Shown here one piece after another: positions 45,583 through 54,787 of a stretch of 64,000 bases of DNA (the first letter of the stretch is position 1; each line of letters begins with the position of its first letter). This stretch comes from an uncultured Christensenellaceae bacterium (GTDB taxonomy: Bacteria > Bacillota > Clostridia > Christensenellales > Pumilibacteraceae): the NCBI GenBank assembly GCA_910586925.1, contig CAJUKG010000002.1:124001-188000 (forward strand). Reading direction: 5' to 3'. The position numbers were made by a program, and so were the translations under genes. The notes below the pieces were generated by a model. That model saw only the letters and a program-made list of their open reading frames with translations. It was not told the DNA's origin and did no database searches.

Positions 45583-46524
45583 TCAATCGTCGTCTTCGAG
45601 CGGTTGCATAAGCTCGATGAGTTGTTCGTTCAGTTTTGTTATTTTCTGTTGCAGTCGCACCGCGCGCTTCAGCACATCATCGTCGGCGGGTGTTTTCTGT
45701 TTCGCGGGCGGTTTCGGCGGCTTGTCTGGCTGTTCGTCTATGCGCAATCTGCGTCCCGATTTTCCGGACAGCTGTTCGTTCGACAGCTCGCGGCGGGTGT
45801 GGACTTTTCGTTGCGTGCCGACGTCGCGCGTTTCGTACATAAGACATTGCATGAGCAGTTTGTACAGCGCGGCAACGTCGTCGGTCGCGATCGCCGTCGC
45901 TTCCGCGGCGCGAACGGCGGCGGGAGTGATGCGGTGATAGCCGAGTCCGAAGCCTTTCAGTCCGCAAAACAGCATCAGGAATATGCGGACGGTGAGCTGC
46001 GACCCGCGTTCGAACGGGTGCAATATGATAAGCTCGCGCATATAATGTGAGAGATAGCCCGCAAAGTCGGCTTTGGCGAGCTGTGGCGAACCTTGTATCT
46101 CGTTCATTTTCGAGATGATCGACTTCAGCGAGCCGGGTATGTACTTGGGATCGGTGTGCGCGTTGCCGTCAGTAAATACTTCTGTCGTGCGTGTCTTTCC
46201 CGCTTCGACGTCGAAGTCGCCGAAAAGCAGTCTGTGCAGCAGCACGACCGACATCGAAGTGACGGGGTCGGCGATCGCTTCGTGCTTTACCGCTTGCAAT
46301 GCACGGAAGAATATTATGTGACCGTACAGCCGTTCGTAAGTCGCGCTGCCGGGCGCGGCGGAAGCCGCATGCTTGATTTTGGGCACGAGATACTTGTCGG
46401 CGTCTATCTTGCCGAGCAACATCATGAGTCCGTCCGTTTCGGCGTTCTGCGGAACTTTTATGCCGTCGGTTGCGAGCGCGGTTTTGACGGAACGGAGTAT
46501 TTTGTTGGCTTCGTAAAGTTTCAT
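45583..46524 (-). CDS. Fic-domain protein with degenerate active-site motif
   Basis: A 313-residue Fic-family protein. The Fic loop reads 'HPFERGSQLTVR' near residue 173, where the family consensus is HPFxxGNGRTxR. The catalytic His, the Pro-Phe and the final Arg remain, but Asn-Gly-Arg of the anion-binding loop are Ser-Gln-Leu. A preceding flap-like segment ('KTRTTEVFTDGNAHTDPKYIP') resembles the substrate-clamping region of Fic enzymes. The C-terminal ~70 residues are Lys/Pro-rich, then a short coil. AMP transfer may be lost or altered. No antitoxin-like gene is adjacent. Confidence 0.8.
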   Translation of the reverse strand: MKLYEANKILRSVKTALATDGIKVPQNAETDGLMMLLGKIDADKYLVPKIKHAASAAPGSATYERLYGHIIFFRALQAVKHEAIADPVTSMSVVLLHRLLFGDFDVEAGKTRTTEVFTDGNAHTDPKYIPGSLKSIISKMNEIQGSPQLAKADFAGYLSHYMRELIILHPFERGSQLTVRIFLMLFCGLKGFGLGYHRITPAAVRAAEATAIATDDVAALYKLLMQCLMYETRDVGTQRKVHTRRELSNEQLSGKSGRRLRIDEQPDKPPKPPAKQKTPADDDVLKRAVRLQQKITKLNEQLIELMQPLEDDD

Positions 46525-46543
46525 ATTTCGTGCTCGGTATATA

Positions 46544-46572
46544 TTATATCACTAATCGCTCGAATTTGCAAG
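46544..46572 (-). promoter_or_regulatory. Promoter of the fic-lipid kinase unit
   Basis: Minus strand TTGCAA (46572-46567), a 17-bp spacer, TATAAT (46549-46544), about 20 bp before the Fic gene start. Confidence 0.7.
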
Positions 46573-46658
46573 ATTTTAGCACAATTTAGTCGTCGAACAT
46601 AAATTTTCGATTTGATAGCCTAAACGATTGAAAAAAAAATCAAAACGGAGTAGAATAT

Positions 46659-47492
46659 ATGTGTATACGTTTGGCGGAGTGGACCACATTGGGAGTGGGC
46701 GGTATGGCTCGAGAGCTTGCCGTGGCATATTCGGCGGAGCGGCTCGCGGAGCTTGCCGCCGTCGGGCGTGTACTCGGACGCGGCTCGAACGTGCTCGTGT
46801 CCGACGACGGTTATGACGGCACGATAGCGGTCAACCGTTACGAAACGGTGACGACGCGCGGCGATCTCGTTACGGCGGGATCGGGAACGCGCCTGTCCGT
46901 TCTCGCGGCGGTCGCGGCGGAACGCGGGCTTTCGGGGCTTGAATGGGCGCACGGAATACCGGGAAGCGTGGGCGGCGCGGTCGTCATGAATGCGGGTGCG
47001 TTCGGCGGCGGAGTGTCGCGCTCGCTCGTATATGCGGACGTGCTCGAAAGCGGCGACGTTAAGCGACGGTATGCGGAGGAGTTCGATTTCGGATACCGTC
47101 GAAGCGGAATTCGCGGCACCGTCATATCCGCGACGTTCGCGACAGAGCCGAAGCCGTCGCACGAGATACGCGAGCGTATGGCGGAGCTTGCCGAACTGCG
47201 CCGAAAAAAGCAGCCGCGCGGAAAAAGCGCGGGCTCGGTGTTCAAAAACCCGCCCGGGCAATCGGCGGGAAAAATTCTCGACGAGGCGGGATTGAAAGGC
47301 TGTCGTCGGGGCGGTGCGATCATCTCGCGCGAACACGCGAACATTATAGTCAATACGGGCGGCGCGACCGCTCGCGACGTCGTTTCGCTTATATCGGTCA
47401 TGCGTGAAGCACTTCTCGCGCGAGGCGTGACGGCGGAAGAAGAAATAATATACATCGGAGATTTCGGAGGAATAAATGGCGTTTCTGGGTGA
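46659..47492 (+). CDS. murB: UDP-N-acetylenolpyruvoylglucosamine reductase
   Basis: A 277-residue MurB, the FAD enzyme that makes UDP-MurNAc for peptidoglycan. The FAD-binding 'TTLGVGGMA', 'LGRGSNVLVSDDG' and 'GIPGSVGGAVVMNAGAFGG' are present, as is the catalytic Ser in 'KSAGSVFKNPPGQSAGKIL'. The N-terminus is shorter than usual by some 20-30 residues, but the ATG at 46659 has GGAG 8 nt upstream. The 3' end overlaps the PHP gene. Confidence 0.94.
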   Translation: MCIRLAEWTTLGVGGMARELAVAYSAERLAELAAVGRVLGRGSNVLVSDDGYDGTIAVNRYETVTTRGDLVTAGSGTRLSVLAAVAAERGLSGLEWAHGIPGSVGGAVVMNAGAFGGGVSRSLVYADVLESGDVKRRYAEEFDFGYRRSGIRGTVISATFATEPKPSHEIRERMAELAELRRKKQPRGKSAGSVFKNPPGQSAGKILDEAGLKGCRRGGAIISREHANIIVNTGGATARDVVSLISVMREALLARGVTAEEEIIYIGDFGGINGVSG

Positions 47493-48312
47493 TTACCACA
47501 CTCATACACAGTACAGTCGCAGCGGCGGCAAGCTGCACGGTAAAAGCACCGTGCTCGACAACGCGCTCGCGGCGGCGAAAATAGGGCTTAAAGAACTCGC
47601 GATCACCGATCACGGATTCGGGCATGTTTTCGGAGTGAAAGGAGCGGTAGCATTCGACGCGCTCAAGGCGGAGTGTTTGGCGGCGAGCGAGGAAACGGGC
47701 GTCGCCGTGTATGCGGGGCTTGAGAATAATCTCGATCCCAAAAGCGGAAAGCGAAAAGACGTGCCGCCCCTTCTCAATCTCGACGAAACCACGCTCGGAA
47801 AACTCGAGATAGTGCAGGGCGGTTATCATGCGTATATAGGCACGCCGCGAATGTTTCCGAATATGCTGTTTTGGACGCGCAACTCGGTGTTCGGGTGGTT
47901 GCCGCATAAAAAACTCATGGCGCACAATACCGAAGCGTACATTCGGCTTATCGACGAGTATCCGATAGATTTTATAGGGCATATCGGTCGGGGGATAGTT
48001 GCGGACGTCGTGGAAGTGGCGCGGTATGCGCACTCCAAGGGCGTTTATATCGAACTTAACGGCAGGCACAAAACTCTCGACGTCAAGCAGATAAAGCTCA
48101 TGGCGGAAAGCGGCGTCGAGTTTATATGCAATTCGGACGCGCACAACGCCTCGAACGTCGGGCGCATGACGCTCGGCGAAGAACTCATAAAAGCGAGCGG
48201 AATATCTTACGAGTCGATCGCGAATTGGAATCGGCTTCCCGAATTTCGTTCCCGAAATTTCCGCGACGCGCGGACAAGCCGTTCGGCGGGAGGTGAGCGT
48301 GGCGACGATTAG
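47476..48312 (+). CDS. PHP-domain phosphoesterase
   Basis: A 278-residue PHP metal-dependent phosphoesterase. Metal-binding motifs are 'DYHTHTQYS', 'AITDHGFGH' and 'CNSDAHNASNVG'. The family includes histidinol phosphatases and YcdX-like enzymes; the substrate is unknown. GGAGG precedes the ATG, which lies inside murB, and the gene overlaps whiA, so murB-PHP-whiA are coupled. Confidence 0.88.
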   Translation: MAFLGDYHTHTQYSRSGGKLHGKSTVLDNALAAAKIGLKELAITDHGFGHVFGVKGAVAFDALKAECLAASEETGVAVYAGLENNLDPKSGKRKDVPPLLNLDETTLGKLEIVQGGYHAYIGTPRMFPNMLFWTRNSVFGWLPHKKLMAHNTEAYIRLIDEYPIDFIGHIGRGIVADVVEVARYAHSKGVYIELNGRHKTLDVKQIKLMAESGVEFICNSDAHNASNVGRMTLGEELIKASGISYESIANWNRLPEFRSRNFRDARTSRSAGGERGDD

Positions 48313-49222
48313 CGGTACCGACGTCAAGCGCGAAATAATAGACATGCGCCCGAAAGGCGACGAGCTGGAAGCTCTTTTGTCCGGTTTTGTGCGTTCGTGC
48401 ATGACGATAGAAATAACAAAGGACAAGGGCTTACTGCTCGCGCTCGATTGCGGCTCGGACTATGTGCGCGAGTATATCGCGGGGTGCATGCTCAAGCAGT
48501 TCAAGATCGCATCTAACGGCAAAGACGGCGCGCTTGTGTTTGCAGATTGCAAAAAACTTCTTTCCATGCTTCACATTACGGGCGGCGACTCGTCTTTCGA
48601 GATATTCGGGATCCCCGAGTGTTATGCGAAACACGCCTCGGCGTACGTGCGCGGAATGTTCCTCGGTTGCGGAAGTTTTTCCGTTCACGACGCGGACGCC
48701 GCAGGCAAAGAGAACGTAGGCGGGAGATACCATTTCGAGTTCTCGCTGCTCAGCGAGAGCCTTGCCGACGAGCTTGTGGATCTTCTCGGCAGGTACGGCA
48801 TCGCCGTCAGAAAAATGATCCGCTCCGAGAAGTACGTCGTGTATGCCAAAGACAGCGATACGGTGAGCAACTGCCTCGCGCTCATGCGTGCGGACAAGAC
48901 GGTGCTGAAACTCGCCGATACGGTAGTCACGATGTCTATGAAGCGCGAGATCAACAGGCGCAACAACTGCGACATAGCGAACATGACGCGCACCGCGACG
49001 GCGGCGGTGGACGTTACGGAGGCGATCGAATATATCGACGCGACGGTGGGACTTAATACTCTGCACCCCAAACTTCTCGAGGCGGCGGACGCTCGGCTCA
49101 ATTCGCCCGACGCGTCGCTCGCATCGCTCGCGTACGAGCTCGGCATATCCAAATCGGGACTGAAACACAGATACGACAAGATAATCGCATACGCCGACGA
49201 ATTGCGAAACAAACGCGGATAG
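48299..49222 (+). CDS. whiA: Sporulation/division regulator WhiA
   Basis: A 307-residue WhiA (DUF199 family): an N-terminal LAGLIDADG-like domain ('AYVRGMFLGCGSFSVHDADA', 'YHFEFSLLSESLADELVDLL') and a C-terminal helix-turn-helix ('SLASLAYELGISKSGLKHRY'). I prefer the GTG at 48299, with GGAGG 5 nt before it; the GTG at 48293 overlaps that site. WhiA is usually next to rapZ and yvcK, but here it directly follows the PHP gene. Confidence 0.93.
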   Translation: MATISGTDVKREIIDMRPKGDELEALLSGFVRSCMTIEITKDKGLLLALDCGSDYVREYIAGCMLKQFKIASNGKDGALVFADCKKLLSMLHITGGDSSFEIFGIPECYAKHASAYVRGMFLGCGSFSVHDADAAGKENVGGRYHFEFSLLSESLADELVDLLGRYGIAVRKMIRSEKYVVYAKDSDTVSNCLALMRADKTVLKLADTVVTMSMKREINRRNNCDIANMTRTATAAVDVTEAIEYIDATVGLNTLHPKLLEAADARLNSPDASLASLAYELGISKSGLKHRYDKIIAYADELRNKRG

Positions 49223-49281
49223 CGATCGCGCCGCCCGAAAAACAGCGGCACATAAAACTAAACGGAAAAGGAAAATACGCA

Positions 49282-52200
49282 ATGAAACAGTTTGCACATT
49301 TGCATGTACACACCGAATTTTCGCTCCTCGACGGCGCGGTGCGTACCGATAAAATATTCAAGCTTTGCGACGAACTCAACATTCCCGCCGTCGCTATGAC
49401 CGACCACGGCAACATGTACGGCGCGATAGAGTTTTTGAAAGCGGCAGTCAAGTACACGGATAAGGACGCCGATTTTCTCAAGTTTATGGAAGAACGCCGT
49501 CCGTTCAAAGTGAAGCCGATCGTCGGCTGCGAAGTGTATATGACGAGCGACATGACCGTACGCGAGAAAGGCGTGAACGGCGCGCCGCCCAAACTCAACC
49601 ATTTGGTGCTTCTCGCGAAGAACGAAGCGGGGTACCACAATCTCGTGAAAATCGTTTCGGCGGGATATGTCGACGGCATGTATTATAAGCCGCGCGTCGA
49701 TTTCGAGTGCATAAAAGCGCACAGCGAAGGTTTGATCGTGCTTTCCGCTTGCGTCGCGGGTGTCATTCCGCAGGCGATACTCAAGAAGAATTTCGCGCTC
49801 GCCGACGAGTGGATCAAAAAATTCAAGGCGGTGTTAGGCGAAGATTTTTACGTGGAAATCCAGAACCACAATATCGCCGAGCAGAAAATAGTATTGCCGC
49901 ATCTCATTCGGCTCGCCAACGAAAACGGGGTCAAGGTCGTCGCGACCAACGACGCGCACTATCTGACGAAAGAAGATTCCAAAATGCAAAAAGTGCTTAT
50001 GGCTATATCGTTCCACAGCACACTCGACAGCGACGACGACGGCGGCGGCAATATGAGCGGGGAAAGCGTTTCGGACGACAAGTATTTCCCGACGGATGAG
50101 TTTTACGTCAAGAACTACGACGAGATGTACAAAGCGTTGCCGTACGAGGACGCGCTCGACGTTACGCTCGAAATAGCGGAAAAATGCGATCCGTATTTTA
50201 TACGCAAAGAGCCGTTGTTGCCGTCTTACACTCCGCCCGACGGCATGAGTTCGGAAGAATATTTGCGCAAGCTCACATTTGACGGGCTTAAAGTGCGGTA
50301 CGGCGAGATCACCGACAAAGTGCGCGAGCGCGCCGAGTACGAGCTTGGCATAGTCGAGCGATTGCATTTCGTCGATTACTTTCTCATCGTGTGGGATTTT
50401 ATCCACTATGCGGAAAGTCAGGGCATACCCGTCGGACTCGGGCGAGGCAGCGGTGCGGGCAGTATCGTCGCGTACGCCATAGGCATTACCAAAATCGACC
50501 CGCTCAAATACGCGCTGATCTTCGAGCGGTTCCTAAACCCCGAGCGCGTGAGCAATCCCGACTTCGATATAGACTTCTGCGTCGATAGGCGCGGCGAAGT
50601 AATAGACTACGTTACCCGCAAGTACGGCGAGCGCAACGTGTCGCAGATAGCCACTTTCGGAACTATGGCGACGAAAGCCGCAATAAAGGACGTCGGGCGG
50701 GTGTTCGATATGCCGTTCTCGACGGTCAACAACATAACAAAAATGATCCCGCGCGGATCGGAAAAAATGCACATAAAAGACCTGCTCGGTCGCGGCTTCG
50801 ACAAAGAGGGAAATCCTATCGCGGGCGTTCCCGAAATGATAGAGCTTTACGAGAACGATCCGTCGGCGAAGCGCGTTCTCGACATGGCGGAAAAAATCGA
50901 GGGCATGCCGCGTCAGATAGGCATGCACGCGGCGGGCGTTATAATCTGTCGCGACCCGATAGCCGACCACGTGCCGCTCTCGCGCACAAACGAAGACGTC
51001 GTAGTCACGCAATACGACATGATAGTGGACGAAGAACTCGGACTGCTCAAAATGGACTTTCTGGGGCTTACGACGCTCACCGACATCAAGAAAGCCGCCG
51101 ACTATATAAAGGAACAGCACGGCGTCGATATAGATTTCGTCAAGCTCGGTTACGACGATCCGAATGTGTACGAGCTTATAGGCAGCGGCAACACCGAGGC
51201 GGTGTTCCAGCTCGAATCGGGCGGCATGAAAGGCTTTATGCGCGAGCTTCAGCCGAGCAATCTCGAGGACGTAATAGCGGGTATTTCGCTGTACCGTCCC
51301 GGTCCTATGGACGCCATTCCCGATTTCATAAAGAACAAAAAGAACCCCGACAAGATACATTATCTGCATGACAGTCTGAAGCCGATACTCGGCGTCACGT
51401 ACGGCATCATCGTTTATCAGGAGCAGGTCATGGACGTCGTGCGCGTGCTCGGCGGATACTCGATGGGCGGCGCGGACAATATTCGCCGCATGATGAGCAA
51501 AAAGAAGCTCGCGGCGATGGAAGCGGAGCGTCAAGTCTTTATAAACGGCGGCGTCGATAAGAAAAACGGCAACGTCATTCCCGGCGCGGTCGCGAACGGC
51601 GTGCCCGCTTCCGTCGCTAACGAGATCTACGACATGCTTATAAAGTTCGCGAGCTACGGCTTTAACAAGTCGCACGCGGCGGCATATGCACACGTGACCT
51701 ATCAAACGGCGTACCTCAAGCGATACTATCCCGTCGAATATTTCACCGCGGTACTCAATAACCGCATAAACAAACTCGACGAACTGACGCACTATCTTTC
51801 GTACCTCAAGGAAGCGAAGATAGAAGTGCTTCCGCCGAGCATAAACAAGTCGAAAGCGGAATACACTGTGGAAAACGGTTGCGTGCGTATCGGCATGGGC
51901 GCGGTGAAAGGCGTGGGCGTGCCCATTATCAATAAGATAGTGGAGGAGCGCGACAGGAACGGCGAGTACAAAGATTTCGTCGAGTTCGTCGAGCGCATGG
52001 AAGATCCCGAAACGGGTAAGAGCCTCATAAACCGCCGCATGGTGGAGTCGCTTATTTATGCGGGCGCGTTCGATTGCTTCGGCAAGAAACGTGCGGTGCT
52101 CATCGCGGCGTTCCCGGGCGTTCTCGACAAAGTTCAGAAAGAGCGCAATGCCAAGATGAGCGGACAGCTGTCTTTCTTCGAGGTCGCGCCCGAGATCAAA

Positions 52201-52857
52201 ACCGAATTCAAGTATCCCGACGTGGACGAGTATTCGCCCAACGAGAAGTACAAGAAAGAAAAAGAGGTGGCGGGCGTGTACCTTTCCGGTCATCCGCTGT
52301 CGGCGTATATAGACAAGCTCAAACAGTATCGGTACAACACGTCGATGCTCAATCCCGATCTTCCCGACTGTCCGCCCATGGACAGCAAGATCACCATCGG
52401 CGGCATGCTCACTTCGACGGTCAATAAACTTACGAAGAAAGGTACGCCCATGGGAACCGCGGTGCTCGAGGACTTGTACGGCACCGTCGAGGTGCTCGCT
52501 TTCAACAAGACTTTCGAGCGTGTGCGCCCGTATTGGCAGAAAGATACTCCCGTCGCGCTCACGGGCACGGTCAAGCAGAGCGATAACGGCGTGTCGATAT
52601 ACGTGGACAGTATAAAACCGTTCGACGAAGCGGACGCGGCGGCGGCGAAAATATGCTGTTACTTCTCGCTCTCCGACGCGGCGACGCTGGACGAGATAAG
52701 AGAGATAGTATCCGCATATCCCGGCAGGGATTATATATATATCAAAAACACCGACGACGGCAAGCTGTACAGGCTGTCGGACAAGTTCGGTATAAGCAGA
52801 CTGTCGAAAAGCGAATTGTGCGCGGTGCTCGGCAGCGAGAACGTCAGAGAACAGTAG
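49282..52857 (+). CDS. dnaE: DNA polymerase III alpha subunit (DnaE type)
   Basis: A 1191-residue replicative polymerase. An N-terminal PHP domain ('HLHVHTEFSLLDGAV', 'MTDHGNMYG') is followed by the PolIII alpha catalytic core ('GLGRGSGAGSIVAYAIG', catalytic acids in 'PDFDIDFC'), a tandem HhH region, and a C-terminal OB fold ('KITIGGMLTSTVNKL..TAVLEDLYGTVEV'). AAGGA lies ahead of the ATG. It is placed between whiA and pfkA, a common Clostridia gene order. Confidence 0.96.
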   Translation: MKQFAHLHVHTEFSLLDGAVRTDKIFKLCDELNIPAVAMTDHGNMYGAIEFLKAAVKYTDKDADFLKFMEERRPFKVKPIVGCEVYMTSDMTVREKGVNGAPPKLNHLVLLAKNEAGYHNLVKIVSAGYVDGMYYKPRVDFECIKAHSEGLIVLSACVAGVIPQAILKKNFALADEWIKKFKAVLGEDFYVEIQNHNIAEQKIVLPHLIRLANENGVKVVATNDAHYLTKEDSKMQKVLMAISFHSTLDSDDDGGGNMSGESVSDDKYFPTDEFYVKNYDEMYKALPYEDALDVTLEIAEKCDPYFIRKEPLLPSYTPPDGMSSEEYLRKLTFDGLKVRYGEITDKVRERAEYELGIVERLHFVDYFLIVWDFIHYAESQGIPVGLGRGSGAGSIVAYAIGITKIDPLKYALIFERFLNPERVSNPDFDIDFCVDRRGEVIDYVTRKYGERNVSQIATFGTMATKAAIKDVGRVFDMPFSTVNNITKMIPRGSEKMHIKDLLGRGFDKEGNPIAGVPEMIELYENDPSAKRVLDMAEKIEGMPRQIGMHAAGVIICRDPIADHVPLSRTNEDVVVTQYDMIVDEELGLLKMDFLGLTTLTDIKKAADYIKEQHGVDIDFVKLGYDDPNVYELIGSGNTEAVFQLESGGMKGFMRELQPSNLEDVIAGISLYRPGPMDAIPDFIKNKKNPDKIHYLHDSLKPILGVTYGIIVYQEQVMDVVRVLGGYSMGGADNIRRMMSKKKLAAMEAERQVFINGGVDKKNGNVIPGAVANGVPASVANEIYDMLIKFASYGFNKSHAAAYAHVTYQTAYLKRYYPVEYFTAVLNNRINKLDELTHYLSYLKEAKIEVLPPSINKSKAEYTVENGCVRIGMGAVKGVGVPIINKIVEERDRNGEYKDFVEFVERMEDPETGKSLINRRMVESLIYAGAFDCFGKKRAVLIAAFPGVLDKVQKERNAKMSGQLSFFEVAPEIKTEFKYPDVDEYSPNEKYKKEKEVAGVYLSGHPLSAYIDKLKQYRYNTSMLNPDLPDCPPMDSKITIGGMLTSTVNKLTKKGTPMGTAVLEDLYGTVEVLAFNKTFERVRPYWQKDTPVALTGTVKQSDNGVSIYVDSIKPFDEADAAAAKICCYFSLSDAATLDEIREIVSAYPGRDYIYIKNTDDGKLYRLSDKFGISRLSKSELCAVLGSENVREQ

Positions 52858-52909
52858 TAAAATTTACCGTATAAATACCGTTAAAATCCTTTATTTCGGC
52901 GAATTTTTA

Positions 52910-52918
52910 TGGTATAAT
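52910..52918 (+). promoter_or_regulatory. Extended -10 promoter of pfkA
   Basis: TGG followed by TATAAT (52913-52918), with only a weak -35 (TTTATT) 17 bp upstream; about 70 bp before the start codon. Confidence 0.55.
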
Positions 52919-52988
52919 TATACATGCGGACGCGGAAACGGAATACGGCGTTCGCTATAATGCGTAAATCACGGCAGAGGTGTGTTAT

Positions 52989-53948
52989 ATGAAGAAGATA
53001 GCGGTTCTTACAAGCGGCGGCGATGCGCCGGGCATGAATGCGGCGATCCGCGCGGTGGTGCGGTACGGCATAGGCGTCGGTATGGAAGTTATGGGCGTCG
53101 AACGCGGATTTCAAGGGCTTTTGGACGATTTGTTTGTGCCCATGAACATGCGCAGCGTTTCCGACATAATCCAACGCGGCGGTACTATTCTCAAGACCGC
53201 GCGGTGCTTGGAATTCAAGACCGAAGAAGGACAGAAAAAGGCTATAAAGAACTTGCGCGCGCACGGCGTCGAAGGACTTATAGTGATAGGCGGCGACGGT
53301 TCGTTCATGGGCGCGAAAGCCATGACCGACCGCGGTTTCCCGTCGATCGGTATTCCAGGCACGATAGACAACGACCTTGCGTATACAGATTATACGCTCG
53401 GGTTCGATACGGCGTGCAACACCATTCTCGATGCTATCAATAAACTGCGCGATACCATGGCGTCGCACGAACGCGTGTCTATAGTAGAAGTCATGGGCAG
53501 GAATTGCGGCGACCTCGCGTTGTATACCGGGCTTTGCGGCGGCGCGGAAGTCATTATAGTGCCCGAGCAAAAACTTACGCTCGAGCAAATCGTCAAGCGA
53601 CTTACCGACGGAGCCAATGCGGGCAAGACGAGCGGTATCATAGTGCTCGCTGAGGGCGCGGGGCATGCGGACGAACTCAAAGAACAACTGCGTAACTGCA
53701 CGGACATGGTGGTCAAGTCAACGCGGCTCGGTCACGTTCAGCGCGGCGGCAGTCCGTCGTGCCGCGACAGGTATCTCGGTACGTGTTTCGGCGTGCATGC
53801 CGTCAAACTTCTCGAAAAGGGTATCGGCAATCGCATCGTCGGTATCAAGAACCACAAGTTCTACGATATGGATATAATAGAAGGCATTGCGCAGAAAAAA
53901 GAGTTCGACGTGGAGCTGTACAATACAGCCGCGATCGTCGGCAAATAA
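52989..53948 (+). CDS. pfkA: ATP-dependent 6-phosphofructokinase
   Basis: A 319-residue PFK of standard bacterial size. 'LTSGGDAPGMNAAIRAVVRYG', 'GGDGSFMGAKAM', 'GTIDNDLAYTD' and 'EVMGRNCGDLALY' are intact. Gly rather than Asp in GGDGS points to ATP, not pyrophosphate, as donor. The ATG at 52989 fits the family N-terminus and follows AGAGGTG; the GTG at 52980 would add three residues. Confidence 0.96.
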   Translation: MKKIAVLTSGGDAPGMNAAIRAVVRYGIGVGMEVMGVERGFQGLLDDLFVPMNMRSVSDIIQRGGTILKTARCLEFKTEEGQKKAIKNLRAHGVEGLIVIGGDGSFMGAKAMTDRGFPSIGIPGTIDNDLAYTDYTLGFDTACNTILDAINKLRDTMASHERVSIVEVMGRNCGDLALYTGLCGGAEVIIVPEQKLTLEQIVKRLTDGANAGKTSGIIVLAEGAGHADELKEQLRNCTDMVVKSTRLGHVQRGGSPSCRDRYLGTCFGVHAVKLLEKGIGNRIVGIKNHKFYDMDIIEGIAQKKEFDVELYNTAAIVGK

Positions 53949-53987
53949 CGGCGCGTGCTTAACGTTCGATCGGGAGATGCGTATTGT

Positions 53988-54614
53988 ATGAAAGTTTTGC
54001 TTTTTAATGGGAGCGTTCACGGTAACGGCACGACTTTTGCCGCGCTTTCGATAGTCGCGGACTCGCTCGAAGCGGAAGGCGTCGATACCGAGATCGTTCA
54101 GCTCGGCGCGAAGCCCGCACGCGACTGCATCGCTTGCGGCGGGTGTGTCGGCAAGGGCAAGTGCGTGTTCGACACGGACTGCGTAAACGAGTGTATAGAA
54201 AAAGCGGCGAGTGCGGACGGGTTTGTATTCGGCTCGCCCGTGTACTACGCGCACCCCAACGGTCAGCTGCTTTCTGCCATGGACAGAATGTTTTATGCGG
54301 GCAAGGAGAACTTCGCGCACAAGCCCGCGGCGGCGATCGTCGCGGCTCGGCGCGGCGGCACGACCGCTTCGCTCGACGCGATACAAAAGCATTTTTCAAT
54401 CAATCAAATGCCCGTCGTGTCCTCCACGTATTGGAATATGATACACGGCGCGACGGCGTCCGATATCGGGCAGGACGAAGAAGGCAAGCAAACAATGGTA
54501 AACCTCGGCAAGAATATGGCGTGGCTGTTGAAGTGCATAGCGGCGGGTAAAGCTGCGGGCATAAACGCGCCCGACGTCGGCAAAATAATAAGAACGAATT
54601 TCGTGAGAAAATAA
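53988..54614 (+). CDS. Flavodoxin-like NAD(P)H-dependent FMN reductase
   Basis: A 208-residue flavodoxin-fold oxidoreductase. The FMN phosphate loop is 'LLFNGSVHGNGTT'; a cysteine motif 'CIACGGCVGKGKC' follows near residue 45, then 'GSPVYYAHPNGQLLSAMDR'. Members of this iron-sulfur flavoprotein-like group reduce flavins, quinones or disulfides in anaerobes; the substrate here is not defined. The ATG at 53988 is chosen because the flavodoxin strand begins at once and GGGAG lies upstream. Confidence 0.85.
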   Translation: MKVLLFNGSVHGNGTTFAALSIVADSLEAEGVDTEIVQLGAKPARDCIACGGCVGKGKCVFDTDCVNECIEKAASADGFVFGSPVYYAHPNGQLLSAMDRMFYAGKENFAHKPAAAIVAARRGGTTASLDAIQKHFSINQMPVVSSTYWNMIHGATASDIGQDEEGKQTMVNLGKNMAWLLKCIAAGKAAGINAPDVGKIIRTNFVRK

Positions 54615-54731
54615 AACAAATCTATTCCGAAATAAAATTTGCATTACGGAATAGAATGAGGTGGTAACACTAAACGAACGATAAATGAGGAAAGAACAAA
54701 GGCACTCAAATAAATCGTGCCGAAGCCGTAT

Positions 54732-54764
54732 AAAAAAATCGACTGTCTTTGCGACAGCCGATTT
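54732..54764 (-). terminator. Terminator of the aldolase gene
   Basis: Minus strand stem AAATCGGCTGTC/GACAGTCGATTT (one mismatch) with a 5-nt loop, then seven T. It begins 23 bp beyond the fba stop. Confidence 0.8.
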
Positions 54765-54787
54765 TAATTGCTTGGATCATTTCGTTA

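Noticed and set aside
44065..46524. A toxin-antitoxin or defence system formed by the XRE, membrane and Fic genes
   Set aside because: The genes are in separate transcription units divided by a strong terminator, and the Fic loop is degenerate, so a functional pair is not supported by sequence alone.
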